A DNA stretch of 64,000 nt from Suillus spraguei. Lineage: Eukaryota > Basidiomycota > Agaricomycetes > Boletales > Suillaceae. Under the pieces are notes generated by a model. That model saw only the letters and a program-made list of their open reading frames with translations, had not been told where the DNA came from and searched no databases. A program made the translations under genes and the position numbers. The stretch covers positions 1 through 64,000 of the forward strand of contig JABCPU010000174.1 in NCBI GenBank assembly GCA_016800925.1, written 5' to 3'. Below, piece after piece: positions 1 through 10,330 of this stretch; positions within the stretch are counted from its first letter, which is position 1, and every line of letters starts with the position of its first letter.

Positions 1-712
1 CCCACCACTATGTACGGACTTTCCCTCCTCTGATATCTGAGACTTCCGATCCTCATCAATGTCCTAAATACTTCCACTTGGATCCACGGAGCTTCACTTC
101 TCTGGTCCTCCACTCCTACACTCCTATACTCCTCCCCCTCCAGACCTCCTATCTCGGACCCCCTATCTTCGGACCTCTGGTCCTGTCCTACCCCACCCTT
201 GACATCCTGTGGATCATCTTTCCCCCTGGAGCTTCCCTCCTATCTTGCCCTGGACTTCATCTGGCAGTCCATCCTCCATTCCATTCTACTTGGGACTCGA
301 CCCAGTAGTCTTACCTGTATTTCCTGTCCTCCGGAAATAGTTCCTGCATGGTTCCCACGATCCTACAGTAGTCCGTTGGCGCACTATTGAGCAGTCTAGC
401 CCTAGAGTTCCTCTGGAGTTCCCCTCTGGACTTCACTGGAACTCCCCTCAGACTTCATGCAAAATTAGGGGCACATACAGTGGCTCAAAAAACTGTCCGC
501 ATGTTTTGACATTTTTCACTATCTATGATATTGTGTGAGAATGAACAAATTCCTCAAGGACATACTTATACCACATTGTAGTATGGCTCTTGTATATGGG
601 GCACAGCGCATGAGCAGAGGCCAAGCCCTTATGATTTAGTTATGACACTCCAGTAAGACCCCATGCAAAGCTGGAACGTCTGAGTAGCCTCTGGTTTTGC
701 ATGGCTGTAACA
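1..712 (-). repeat. Degenerate LTR-like copy, inverted orientation
   Basis: This stretch is the reverse complement, with divergence, of 3505 to about 4020. Shared landmarks include the block around 180-300 (matching about 3800-3900) and the 600-712 block, which mirrors 3505-3610. Its inner end reads TGTAACA at about 706-712, the mirror of TGTTATGG at 3505, so the two copies face each other head to head. A block of about 110 bp at 486-597 is absent from the other copy. Short reading frames at 78-390 are low-complexity Leu/Pro/Ser translations of the repeat and are not called as genes. Confidence 0.6.
485..597. mobile_element. Possible Tc1/mariner-like end inserted in the LTR copy
   Basis: About 110 bp interrupts the alignment between the inverted LTR copy and the copy at 3505-4450. 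It begins with TA followed by CAGTGGCTCAAAAAACTGT, which resembles the CAGTG-type ends preceded by TA of Tc1/mariner transposons. The matching opposite end is not seen, so this would be a truncated or decayed insertion. The family assignment is an inference from one terminus. Confidence 0.25.
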
Positions 713-764
713 GATTCGAGACAAAAAAGATATCTACCAAAAATGTGTGAATCAAATCTTTTGA

Positions 765-885
765 TTGCCTGACATTTGTCTGAGTCCTGAGTGCTGAATC
801 CCAAGTGCCGAACCCCGAAATTGTGGACTACCGGGGTTCAGCACTCAGGATTTGGCACTTGGGACTCAGAAAAATGTGAGGCAAT
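765..885. repeat. Imperfect hairpin (inverted repeat, arms about 50 bp)
   Basis: The arms start ATTGCCTGACATTTGTCTGA on the left and, read in reverse complement, ATTGCCTCACATTTTTCTGA on the right. They continue as GAGTCC and CAGCACTCAGG/CCTGAGTGCTG blocks up to CCCCG/CGGGG around a short loop near 817-830. The GTGCTGAGTGCC-type words in it recur at the ends of the 2277-3513 element, so it may be a remnant of the same family. Confidence 0.6.
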
Positions 886-889
886 AAAA

Positions 890-2240
890 AGCTGAAACTC
901 AAAACTCAAAACTTGAAACTTGCAAAAATGTATATCATGTAAAATCTATTTCCTTCACACAGTTCACCGAGTGTCAAGTACCAAGACCCGGGACCCGAAT
1001 CGAATTCCTGGCATGTAACAAGTGCCGAGTGCCGAACCCGAACCCGAACTTGAAACTTCAAACTTCAAAATTGAAACTTGCAAAAATCTGTATCATGTAA
1101 AATTTCTATTTCCTTCACAGTTCACCGAGTGTCAAGTACCAAGACCCGGGACCCGAATCCCGAATTCCTGGCAATGTAACAAGTGCCGAGTGCCGGAACC
1201 GACCCCCAAACTCGAAACTTCAAACTTCAAATTGAAACTTGCAAAAATCTGTATCATGTAAATTTCTATTTCCTTGCACAGTTCACCGAGTGTCAAGTAC
1301 CAAGACCGGGACCCGAATCCCGAATTCCTGGCATGTAACAAGTGCCGAGTGCCTGACCCGAACCCCGAAACTTCAAACTTCAAACTTCAAAATTGAAACT
1401 TGCAAAAATCTGTATCATTAAATTTTCTATTTCCTTGCACAGTTCACCGAGTGTCAAGTACAAGACCCGGGACCCGAATCCCGAATTCCTGGCAGTGTAA
1501 CAAGTGCCGAGTGCCGGAACCGACCCCGAACCGAAACTTCAAACTTCAAACTTCAAAATTGAAACTTGCAAAAATCTGTATCATGTAAATTTTCTATTTC
1601 CTTGCACAGTTCACGAGTGTCAAGTACCAAGACCCGGGACCCGAATCCCGAATTCCTGGCATGTAACAAGTGCCGAGTGCCAGAACCTGACCCCGAAACT
1701 TCAACTTCAAACTTCAAAATTGAAACTTGCAAAAATCTGTATCATGTAAAATTTCTATTTCCTTACACAGTTCACTGAGTGTCAAGTACCAAGACCGGGA
1801 CCCAAATCCCGAATTCCTGGCATGTAACAAGTGCCGAGTGCCGAACACAACCCCGAACTCCGAAACTTACAACTTGAAACTTGAAACTCGCAAAGATGTG
1901 TAAGATGTAAATTTTCTATTTCCTTATACAGTTCACCGAGTGTCAAGTACCAAGAACTGAGACCCGAATCCTGAATTCCTGGCAATGTAACAAGTGCCGA
2001 GTGCCAGACCTCGAACCCCAAAACTTGAAACTTGAAACTCGCACAAATCTGTATCATGTAAAATTTCTATTTCCTTATACAGTTCACCGAGTGTCAAGTA
2101 CCAAAACCTGGAACCCAAATCCTGAATTCCTGGCAATGTAACAAGTGCCTCGTGCCGGAACCCGAACCCTAAACCCTGAACCCCAAAATTTGAAACTTGA
2201 AACTTGAAACTTGAAACTGTATGCCAGGGTTTTGGGTCCG
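890..2240. repeat. Minisatellite, eight copies of a unit of about 160 bp
   Basis: The marker AGTTCACCGAGTGTCAAGTA, allowing a few changes, starts at 961, 1119, 1280, 1441, 1608, 1769, 1930 and 2081. The spacings are 158, 161, 161, 167, 161, 161 and 151 bp. Each unit also carries GAATTCCTGGCA, GTAACAAGTGCCGAGTGCC, runs of CTTCAAA/CTTGAAA and CTATTTCCTT. Length variation comes mainly from the number of short CTTCAAA or CTTGAAA steps. Translations in several frames are repeats of the unit and show no codon constraint, so nothing here is called coding. Confidence 0.92.
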
Positions 2241-2276
2241 GGTCTCGGTACTTCACACTTTGTGAGTTTCAAGTTT

Positions 2277-3513
2277 TGGGTTTCAAGTTTTGGCACTCAG
2301 CACTCAGGACTGGCACTCAGTGATTCAATAATTTGCTTCTGGCAGAGGTAACATTCATTGAAAAAAATTGTATATACATCTATCACTATGCAATTATGTC
2401 CACCTCCTCACAAGACCCTTTAACCTTCACCTCAACATCCAGTTCAATCTCGACCATCTTATCATGGATGCCCTCCTGTTGCTCCTCAATCATTTTTAAA
2501 GTTTTTGAATGTCTTATCATTGCATAAATGGCCAGCCCTGCTCAGACATCAACAGTAGTACACTCCCACATGTGTCATATGCAAAGAATCAGTTGTATAT
2601 AGGCCACAAATCTGATATGTCATGTACAGGGGATATTTCTACTGATAAGAAGCCTACATAATAATCAAGCTTGTGATAAGTGATCTGATGCGTGATTTAC
2701 CTCTCATATATTCCCTAATGATGTATTTGAAGTTTAGAAAGATCCATGAAGGACTGACTGAATGATAAGTAAAATGACATATGTGTGAAAAGTGACAATT
2801 GACATCTTTTTACACAAAGTCACATTAATATATGGTACAGTTTAAATATTTCATTCAAAATATGTAAGATACATGTTAGACTACTAAAGGAACCTATACT
2901 GCATATTTCCCTGAGGTGGAGGGTGGTGGAAGGGATGTGGTGTATATCTCAGTCGACCCAGCATCAAAGTCCTACAACTGCCCAACTGACCATTTTCGAT
3001 ATTTTGGGACTTTGAACTTTCCCACAGTCAATTTCTTATCTATTTCACTTCCTCAGCACTCAATTCTTGTTGGATGGTTTGATAAATTTAGATATATATA
3101 GTGAATGTATTTTAAATCTACTCCAGGTGTCTGATTAATAAACTTTGATGTTTTGAAAGTATGGGCTCCTTATCAGTAGAAATAGTAAGATTCACACTAG
3201 TTCAAAACTCCGGCCTATTTAAGCTGATCCTTGTCATACAAAGCAAGTATATATGGTATTATAATGATATTATGAAGAGGCTGTATTATTTATGCAAGAG
3301 TAAGATACTGAAAACATCAAAAGTGTGAGAAATGCGACTTTCTATGTTTTTGTTCTTGGATGTTGAGGTGAAGGTTAAAGGGTCTTGTGAGGAGGTTTGG
3401 CATAATTGCATAGTGATTGATGTATATACAATTTTTTTCAACAAATGTTACCTCTGCCAGAAGCAATTATTGAATCACTGAGTGCTGAGTGCCGAAACTC
3501 AAAACTGTTATGG
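2277..3513. mobile_element. Non-autonomous element with long terminal inverted repeats
   Basis: The left arm at about 2312-2446 and the right arm at about 3353-3493 are near-perfect reverse complements. Both contain CACTCAGTGATTCAATAATT and AGAGGTAACATT and, inward, TTAACCTTCACCTCAACATC. Weaker complementarity runs outward (GGCACTCAGCACTCAG against CTGAGTGCTGAGTGCC), so the arms may be 150 bp or more. The roughly 0.9 kb interior is AT-rich and has no reading frame longer than about 60 codons, so no transposase is encoded. No clear target-site duplication could be fixed because the ends merge into similar flanking words. The superfamily is not assigned. Confidence 0.75.
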
Positions 3514-4450
3514 CCATGTAAAACCAGAGGCTATTCAGAAGTTCCAGCTTTGCATGGGGTCATACTGGAGGGTGATACTAATTCATGGGGGCTTGGCCTC
3601 AGCTTCTGTGCTGTGCCCCTTGCCTGAGTACATGCCCCTAATTTCATATGAAGTCCAAAGAGGAGTTTTTGTGAAGTCCGAGGGAGAACCTTGGAGGAAC
3701 TCTTGGGCTGGATTGCTCCATAGAGCACCAATAAACTTCTGGAGAAGTGTAGAAAAATACACTGGAGGTAGGTGGAGATAGAGGTAAGACTACTGGGACA
3801 AGTCCCAAGTAGAATGTGTGAAGGGAAGACCGCTGGATGAAGTCCAGGGCAGGATTGGAGCAAGGCTCCAGGGGAATATGATCCACAGGAGGTCAAGGAT
3901 AGGATAGGACAGGACAAGAGGTCCGGAGATAGGAGGTCCAGAGGATGAGGAGTGGAGAAATGGAGAAATGGAGGAGTGGAGGAGTGGAGAAACGGAGGAG
4001 CAGAGCTCTGTGGATTTGGGGGGAAGTATTGCCCTACTATGGAGGAGTAGGTCCGGAGATTATGTAAGGAAGGTACAGGCTACTACAGATGAAGTCTGGA
4101 GTAGAAACAAACAGAGGAAGACTACCAAAGGTAGAGCTGGAGGTGAACAGAGATAAAGACTGGAGTTCAGACAAAGTTCGGAAAGTATAATATAACAAAG
4201 GGTCAAAGGTCCGGCCTAGGGAATACTCCCATAGGCCTGAACTAGAGGCTTACAAGGGCCGGAGCCCAAGTGTGGAGAATGGAATGGAGTTATATTGACA
4301 TGAGAAGGTAGCGAGATATAAAGTGGAGAATAAGTAGAAAGAAGCAAGTAAGTAATCAGACAGTAATGACCAAACTGAAGTCCAGAGTACTTCAGTGCGA
4401 GTTTATATACTGTAGGTATCATAGGTAAGGATCAGTAAGCATAATCCAAG
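3505..4450 (+). repeat. Degenerate LTR-like copy joined to gypsy integrase
   Basis: The sequence begins TGTTATGG and shares blocks with the intact LTR at 7173-8415. Examples are GGGCTTGGCCTCAG near 3590 against about 7350, and GTTTATATACTGTAGGTATC near 4398 against GTTTATATACTGTAAGTATC near 7724. It is also the reverse partner of 1-712. Homology stops near 4450, where the integrase reading begins at once. The primer-binding site, gag, protease, reverse transcriptase and RNase H are therefore missing at this junction. Reading frames on either strand here are treated as non-coding. Confidence 0.6.
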
Positions 4451-4454
4451 GCTA

Positions 4455-5579
4455 CATGTATTTGTAAATATGTTGAGGGTTGCGCCCTTTGTCAGCAAAT
4501 GAAAGCAGATACACATCCTGTTCGCCCTCTGCTTGCCCCAATCCCTTCTTCTGCGACTCGACCCTTTTCTCAGGTCTCCATCGATCTTGTCACTGACCTC
4601 CCTGTCTCTGGCGGCTTTGACAGTATTATGGTCGTGGTCGACCATGGCCTTATGAAGGGGGTAATTATTATCCCTTGTTTGAAAACCATCACCTCCGAAG
4701 GCGTTGCTAAACTATTTTTGAAACACGTCTACCGTTGATTTGGACTCCATGACAAAGTTATCTCAGATCGTGGCCCGCAGTTCCTATCTCGCTTCTCTAA
4801 GGAGCTTGCCCAACTTCTCGACTACATCATCGCTCCATCTACAGCTTATCACCCGCAGACTGATGGTCAAACTGAAAGGCTAAATCAAGAACTTGAAACA
4901 TATCTACGTATCTATTGCCACAACAACCCCGAAGATTGGGTAGAACATCTACCAATCGCCGAATTCGTCCATAATCATCAAAAACATGATGCAAGGAACG
5001 CATCACCCTTCTATCTAATGATGGGATACGAACCACATGCTATCCCTCATTTAATTACCGACTCATCTGTTCCTGCAGCAGAAGATCGAGTACGATCTCT
5101 GCAGAAGATAAGAGAAGAAGCAATCGCCTGCCATAACATTGCGATGCAAACAATCACCAAATGATCCCGAGGAGAAAAGTACACTCCATGGAAGATTGGA
5201 GATAAGGTCTGGCTATCTGCTACTAATCTTAGACTTAAACTCCCATCGCGGAAACTTGCGCTGAAACGATATGGACCTTTCCCGATCATCGATGTATTAT
5301 CGCCCATCACATTTACGCTCAAACTTCCTCCACAATGGAAAATCCATCCCACTTTCCATGCTTCTGTCTTATCGTCCTATAGCGAAACAGACGTACACGG
5401 CCCGAACTTCCCCGAACCGCCGCCTGACATTATCGAAGAAGAAGAAGAATACAAGTAGAAGCAATTCTTTCTCACAAAGGAACCGGCATTCGCCGACACT
5501 ATCTTGTTTCCTGGAAAGGATATTCATCGGGAGATAACAAATGGCTCCCAGAAAAGAATTTGAAGAACTCCGCTCGAAT
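4455..5579 (+). pseudogene. Ty3/gypsy integrase and chromodomain remnant
   Basis: The translation carries the end of an integrase zinc finger (CALCQQMK at about 4478-4504). An integrase core follows, with DLVTDLP and VVVDH (catalytic Asp), ISDRGPQF (second Asp) and STAYHPQTDGQTER with its downstream Glu. The GDKVWL and LKRYGPF motifs of the C-terminal domain come next, then a chromodomain (LVSWKGYSSGDNKWLPE). It is broken by in-frame TGA codons at 4736 and 5162 and by a frameshift near 5450-5458, where the chromodomain continues in another frame. Both TGA codons replace an expected arginine (VYR-R-FGLHD; K-R-S). Reverse transcriptase and protease are absent, so this copy cannot move by itself. 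Same strand as the zinc-knuckle ORF and the 3' LTR that follow. Confidence 0.9.
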
Positions 5580-5584
5580 CCTGA

Positions 5585-7139
5585 ATGCTTATAAGAAGCA
5601 ACACTCCCTCTGATTATTCCTCAGTCAATCAAATCACACAAGCACTTGATCAACTAACACCGCTTCAAATGTCTTTCCCCACTGCATACATCACCCCCAT
5701 CATTGTTGCCAACAATGACTCCGACTCCGATGCAGAAAACTACGGAACCCTTGCCACCAAATCGACAACACCTCTTACATTGAAGCCGCCCTCCTATGTG
5801 AAGGACATGCTCTTGAAATTGAGAGAATCCTCACCGCAAGAGGTGCCTTCCCTGCTTTACTCCTCGTCAACATCATCCGCACCGCCACCCTCATCGAGAC
5901 CAATATCAATCAAACCACAGAGATTACGTATTGTCAACGCATCTTACATCTACAAAAGTGTATTCGTTCTTACGCAATGCTGTTGCTTCCCCGTTCTTTT
6001 AAGAGCGATGTTGAAGAAGCTATTCATATTGTGGCCGCACGCCGAGCAGGTGTTGCTCGACCTCCCTCTCCGCAAAGAGATACAGACCCACTTCCTATCC
6101 CTCCACCCTCTTCTTTGCGCATTTATTCTAATCTTGATGCCTTTACTGGCTTATATACTGCTGTCCAGGAGATTGGACAGCTCACCAACGCGGTTGTCGA
6201 AACTATTCAGCAATTGGTCGTTGAAACAAGAGCAGCCAGAAATTTAGTCGAAGAAGCCATTACTGATTTACAGCAAACGCAAGCAGACCTCGCTTCCCCA
6301 CGAACCCCATCTCCTATTGAGCAACCAACTTCATTGCCCTCTGTCACAACCACCCATGATCACCCCGCATGGTTATACGAACCTTGTACAGAAGAACAGT
6401 GTGAGGCCGCAAAATTATTAGGAGTCCCTGTCACTGAGCTAGTAGCACTCAGTCCTCGACTTCATGACCTTCATATTCATCCCCCCATGTCCATTCCGTC
6501 ATCATTTGGTCCAATGGATCCTGTCTCGCCAGTCTTAGTAGAAGACTGCGGCATAACCTCTCCCTCCTCCTCTGACGAACTTCTTGCGGTTGCTGAATGA
6601 GGAACCACTCCTGACCTCCCAACATCAGCATACACTCTCACCAGTAAGCAACAGGCGCAGCTTAGGCATGACAACGCCTTTGCCTTAAGTCGCATGACAC
6701 GAAAGAAAGGGAAGAAGCGTGCCAGATCCACTAGCCCCAAGCCCATTATCTCACCATCACCATTACGTATGTCTACCTCCAACACTGACGAAAACATGAA
6801 ATGTCGGTTTTGCGGCATTACTGGACATTGGCAAAAGAACTGCCCCAACTATCAGTGTCAAATCTGCTTGCGTCACACTCCTGCCCACTTATCTATCTAC
6901 TGCCCTCAGAGTATTGGAGATCCCCCATTCACGCTTACTTGGAAGGACATGGATTTTATGATGCACTTCGTAAGTGGGAGCAGTATCTTATTAACCGTCG
7001 ACGAAGAAAAGCAGGTCGACGGGCGAGGACTATAGCAGAAGAAGAGGCGGCTTATATGTTAGGGGGAAGTGCCACTGATGAAGACGTCACTAACTATGAC
7101 GACTATGATCCCATCTATGACGATAATAGAGATGTTTGA
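5585..7139 (+). pseudogene. Zinc-knuckle ORF downstream of gypsy pol (broken)
   Basis: An ORF distinct from pol lies between the integrase and the 3' LTR in the same orientation. It starts in one frame (acidic DNDSDSDAENYG-like stretch near 5718), shifts near 5760 to a frame reading YIEAALLCEGHALEIERIL, runs through a helical region and meets a TGA at 6598. It then continues to a cysteine cluster at about 6796-6905, CRFCGITGHWQKNC (CX2CX4HX4C knuckle) followed by CQICLRHTPAHLSIYC. A further shift near 6940-6960 leads to an acidic tail ending in DYDPIYDDNRDV before TGA at 7137. Position and knuckle suggest a gag-like or accessory nucleic-acid-binding protein of the element. Function is inferred. 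At least one stop and two frameshifts make this copy dead. Confidence 0.7.
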
Positions 7140-7172
7140 AAGTCGGTGACTTTCTATGTAACAAGGGGGTAA

Positions 7173-8415
7173 TGTTACAGTTGTATGTACCCCTATTCAT
7201 TTTCTCTTCGTTCCTTTTACTTGTATATTATGTAATGTGACTCCGACTCATATGCTCAACACATCTGTACTATAGCTGCCTTCCTTCTTTGGATACGCAC
7301 TTACATTCTCACGACTCTGTTAAGACGTACTCAAGGTAGAGAGATCCGAAGGGCTTGGCCTCAGTTCGTGCACTGTGCCCTTCTCGAGTAATGCCCTTAT
7401 TTCAGGGAGGAGTTATTCGTCCGAGACCCGGAAGGAGTTGCGTGACAGATCCGGGTGTCCAAAGGTATCGGATATGATACGTCCGAAGGTTATTCGGAAC
7501 GTAAGAAGAGGACAGAGATTAAGGCTAGCTTCGGAACAAGTTCCTAACTAGAAACTAACGGAGGTAGACTATCCGAAGATAGAGTCGGAGATATAGACTA
7601 TAGGAATCAATCCTAAGTCTCGGAAGGTGACTTAAAGCGGAAAGTGGCTTAAGTCCGGAGGAAACAGAATGAGTAGAATCTAAGATGATATTCAAACTAA
7701 GGTTCTACGGAGATCTACAAGTGGTTTATATACTGTAAGTATCTAAGACGGATAATCAGCAAGTCCGGGACCAAGGGCTATGTACGAAGTGTAACGGAAG
7801 TCTATTAGTTAATGCACAGCAGATCAGTAAGCATGAATCGGAAATGAACACAGGAAACGGATCAGTAACACAGGACGGAAATATAAACAGCCGGAATACC
7901 GGAAACAGGAGGAATGACGAAAGGAGATAGATGCAGATATACACAAGGGAGTTAAGGTGCGAGAAGTGAGCACATTCGGATGGGTGGTCCGGACAGGATC
8001 TGTGGACTGGACGGATATGGAATCGATCGGATCTGATCGGATATGGTTGGATCTGAGATTAGAAGTATGGTATATGACAGACTCTCTTGATCCGTGCGCA
8101 CATATTGACCTATTTAAGCACGCTGTATTATGCTTGTATACCTTACTTTAATCTTACTGGGTTTTACCTGGAATATCCTTCGCTTAGGTCTCCAACCTAA
8201 GTCGTCTTGAATCGTCTCTAAGTCTAAGCACTCCTTAGCCTTAGTCTCTATTCTCGTAGAACCTCTTAGACTTGTCTTTGAGGCCAAACCCTTGATCGTA
8301 CTTGGAACGCGTTCCTTGTACTTTCACCTTGTCCTCTTCTGGACATTGTAGAACTTCCCAGCAGACCGACTGTGTCTTTTCACTGTCACTGGTGACGCCA
8401 CCCCAGTTCGTAACA
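7173..8415 (+). repeat. 3' LTR of the gypsy element
   Basis: The LTR starts TGTTACAG directly after the purine tract AAGGGGGTAA (7162-7172) and ends GTTCGTAACA at 8415. The TGTTAC/GTAACA terminal inverted repeat and the polypurine tract fix both boundaries, giving 1,243 bp. The 3' flank begins TTCAC, the expected 5-bp target duplicate, but the 5' flank is lost with the truncated element. Internal blocks recur in the degenerate copies at 1-712 and 3505-4450. No credible reading frame lies inside. Confidence 0.85.
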
Positions 8416-8546
8416 TTCACCGGTTTACTGATGATGATGTCGAACAATTCAGCGTGTAGCGCTGCACACCAGTGATGTTATTGTCCTGACGGGTATATTA
8501 AAGGCTTGGCGATGTCCAGAGGGTTTCTGCTCGCTTGTTTCTTATG

Positions 8547-8818
8547 CATCAGGAAATTCACACATTCCTTAACATGCTTAATCAGCTTAACTCACTTATC
8601 TCAAACTTGTTTGCTCTCTCTCACATCATTCACCTGGCATATCTTATATTTTTTGAGTGCGAAATACAATAAAACATGTATATTAATATATCTCAACTTT
8701 TTTTTTCTGAATTCATTCACATTGAAATTTTGGACAAGTAGATTCAATTTCACCAAGGCAGTTAAGTGTAAATAAGTCCGCATAAGGGCACGTCAAGGAA
8801 TGTGTGAATTTCCTGATG
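8547..8818. mobile_element. MITE with 24-bp perfect terminal inverted repeats
   Basis: Positions 8547-8570 (beginning CATCAGGAAATTC and ending CACATTCCTT) are the exact reverse complement of 8795-8818. Weaker complementarity (CTTAACATGC against GGCACGTCAAG) continues inward. The total length of 272 bp, AT-rich interior and absence of a real reading frame fit a miniature inverted-repeat element. It sits about 130 bp beyond the LTR end. The flanks TATG and TGAG do not form an obvious target duplication, so the superfamily is open. Confidence 0.8.
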
Positions 8819-8847
8819 TGAGTGGCAGGGCTCATAACCTGTAAAGT

Positions 8848-8990
8848 CTAGACAACGTCAGACCTCAGTCGTGGAACAACGAATTTATATTAGTATGTAC
8901 CTAGACAACGTCAGACTGTAATAATAGTATTAGTGTCTAGGTGATATATAGTGAAACGATAAACATACCCTCAGTCGTGGAACAACGAAC
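8848..8990. repeat. Two interleaved short direct repeats
   Basis: CTAGACAACGTCAGAC occurs at 8848 and 8901. CTCAGTCGTGGAACAACGAA occurs at 8864 and 8970. The two words alternate (A-B-A-B) with different spacers, which suggests a small segmental duplication or the remains of an LTR. There is no coding potential. Confidence 0.8.
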
Positions 8991-9097
8991 TGAGGGAAGA
9001 GAGGTAGATGAGATATAACGAATATATAATGGTTTGAATTCCTATGTGATACTCCGCTGAGCCGCGTCGCGTTGTCACGTGCGTGATGCACCAACAT

Positions 9098-9815
9098 GCC
9101 ACGCCTCTTACTCGTGGAAGGAGCTGCGCACAGTTAACGTCTACCAATTTGTTCTTCTTGGTTCATACTAGTACTGCTGCAACAACTTGAGTCCAAATTC
9201 TTCTTCAGCACTTGCTGTTAAACGTTAACTTACGGTTTGTACCTCCATGAGGGAGGTTCTCAAATGACAGCTAAATGATACGATGCTGCATCACTAAAGC
9301 GCAGTACTTGCAGTAGCCTCATATATGTATGAATATTTACATAAACGAATGGCGCAAATGTCGGTGGATCTTAGCCGGCTGACAATCTTAAAATATCTAT
9401 GAACTCAGCAGAGAGCACAGAGGCTGGAACTTCGAGTGAGTACTCCATCAGAATTTGTCGGCAAAAAGTCGATGACATCGCGTGCGGTATATGTGCATGT
9501 CCGTACCTACCCACCGCTTCTGCACTTCACAGATACCTCGCATATATACTTTCGCCTGTTACCTTGTTTCTATAGACACTGGTTTGGACGTTTTATCATG
9601 AACCTAATCTTACACTGGTGACTAGTGTATGACGGGCAACTGGCGTCAGTGGCGTGCTGTGTGAAAATAAAGCTTACTACGCCTACTACTCATGCAAGGA
9701 GCTACGCACGGCAAAGGTATAGTTGACGTCTACCGATTTATTCTTATCGAATCAACTTGGTTCGTACCAGCTGCAACAACTTGAGTACAATTTCTTCGTC
9801 TTCTTTATCACCGTT
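9098..9815. repeat. Diverged direct repeat pair about 580 bp apart
   Basis: Segments at about 9098-9215 and 9677-9815 share, in order, CACGCCTCTTACTC/TACGCCTACTACTC, GGAGCTGCGCAC/GGAGCTACGCAC, ACGTCTACC and GCTGCAACAACTTGAGT. The pair resembles fragments of one dispersed repeat, perhaps an LTR. The rest of 8991-10330 shows nothing else that I can support, and no gene before glucosidase I. Confidence 0.6.
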
Positions 9816-10330
9816 GGAAAATATTTTCAAAGTTCGATATACATAGTAGTCCGCTTATTTCGTCTACGGAAGTCATCCAGTATTGTAAGCAGTTAAAACT
9901 AGTGAAACTGAAAATGAGGGTATAGGATGTTGGCCGACTGTTTGAGCATGCGTATAATTCAGTTAGGCCTGGCGGGGAGAAGAAAATTAAACTCTATTGA
10001 CGGGCTGTGACAAGGTTCGACTAGAATATTCATTTTTTTTTATAAAAAAACCTACTAGGCGACTTCACTAGGCTGGAGCTAGCTGGCAAATGCAATAGCC
10101 ACTTGGCAATTACCATTAGTAGGACGACAGCATTCTTCCAACAACATTAGTCCGACTCAGCCTCTGGCCAACATGGTGTTTCCATAATAGACTCACTGTA
10201 GTCTGTAGTAATGAACATAAACTTCCACGTAATTGTTTTGGCACGTGACTCATCGCGTAGCAAAGTCACTTAGCATGACTTTCTATTTGGCACTACTGTA
10301 ACTCAACGTTGTAACCGCTGTTTTGCCTCA

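Noticed and set aside
890..2240. Regular repeats that could suggest a CRISPR array
   Set aside because: The whole unit of about 160 bp repeats with no unique spacers, and the genome is eukaryotic.
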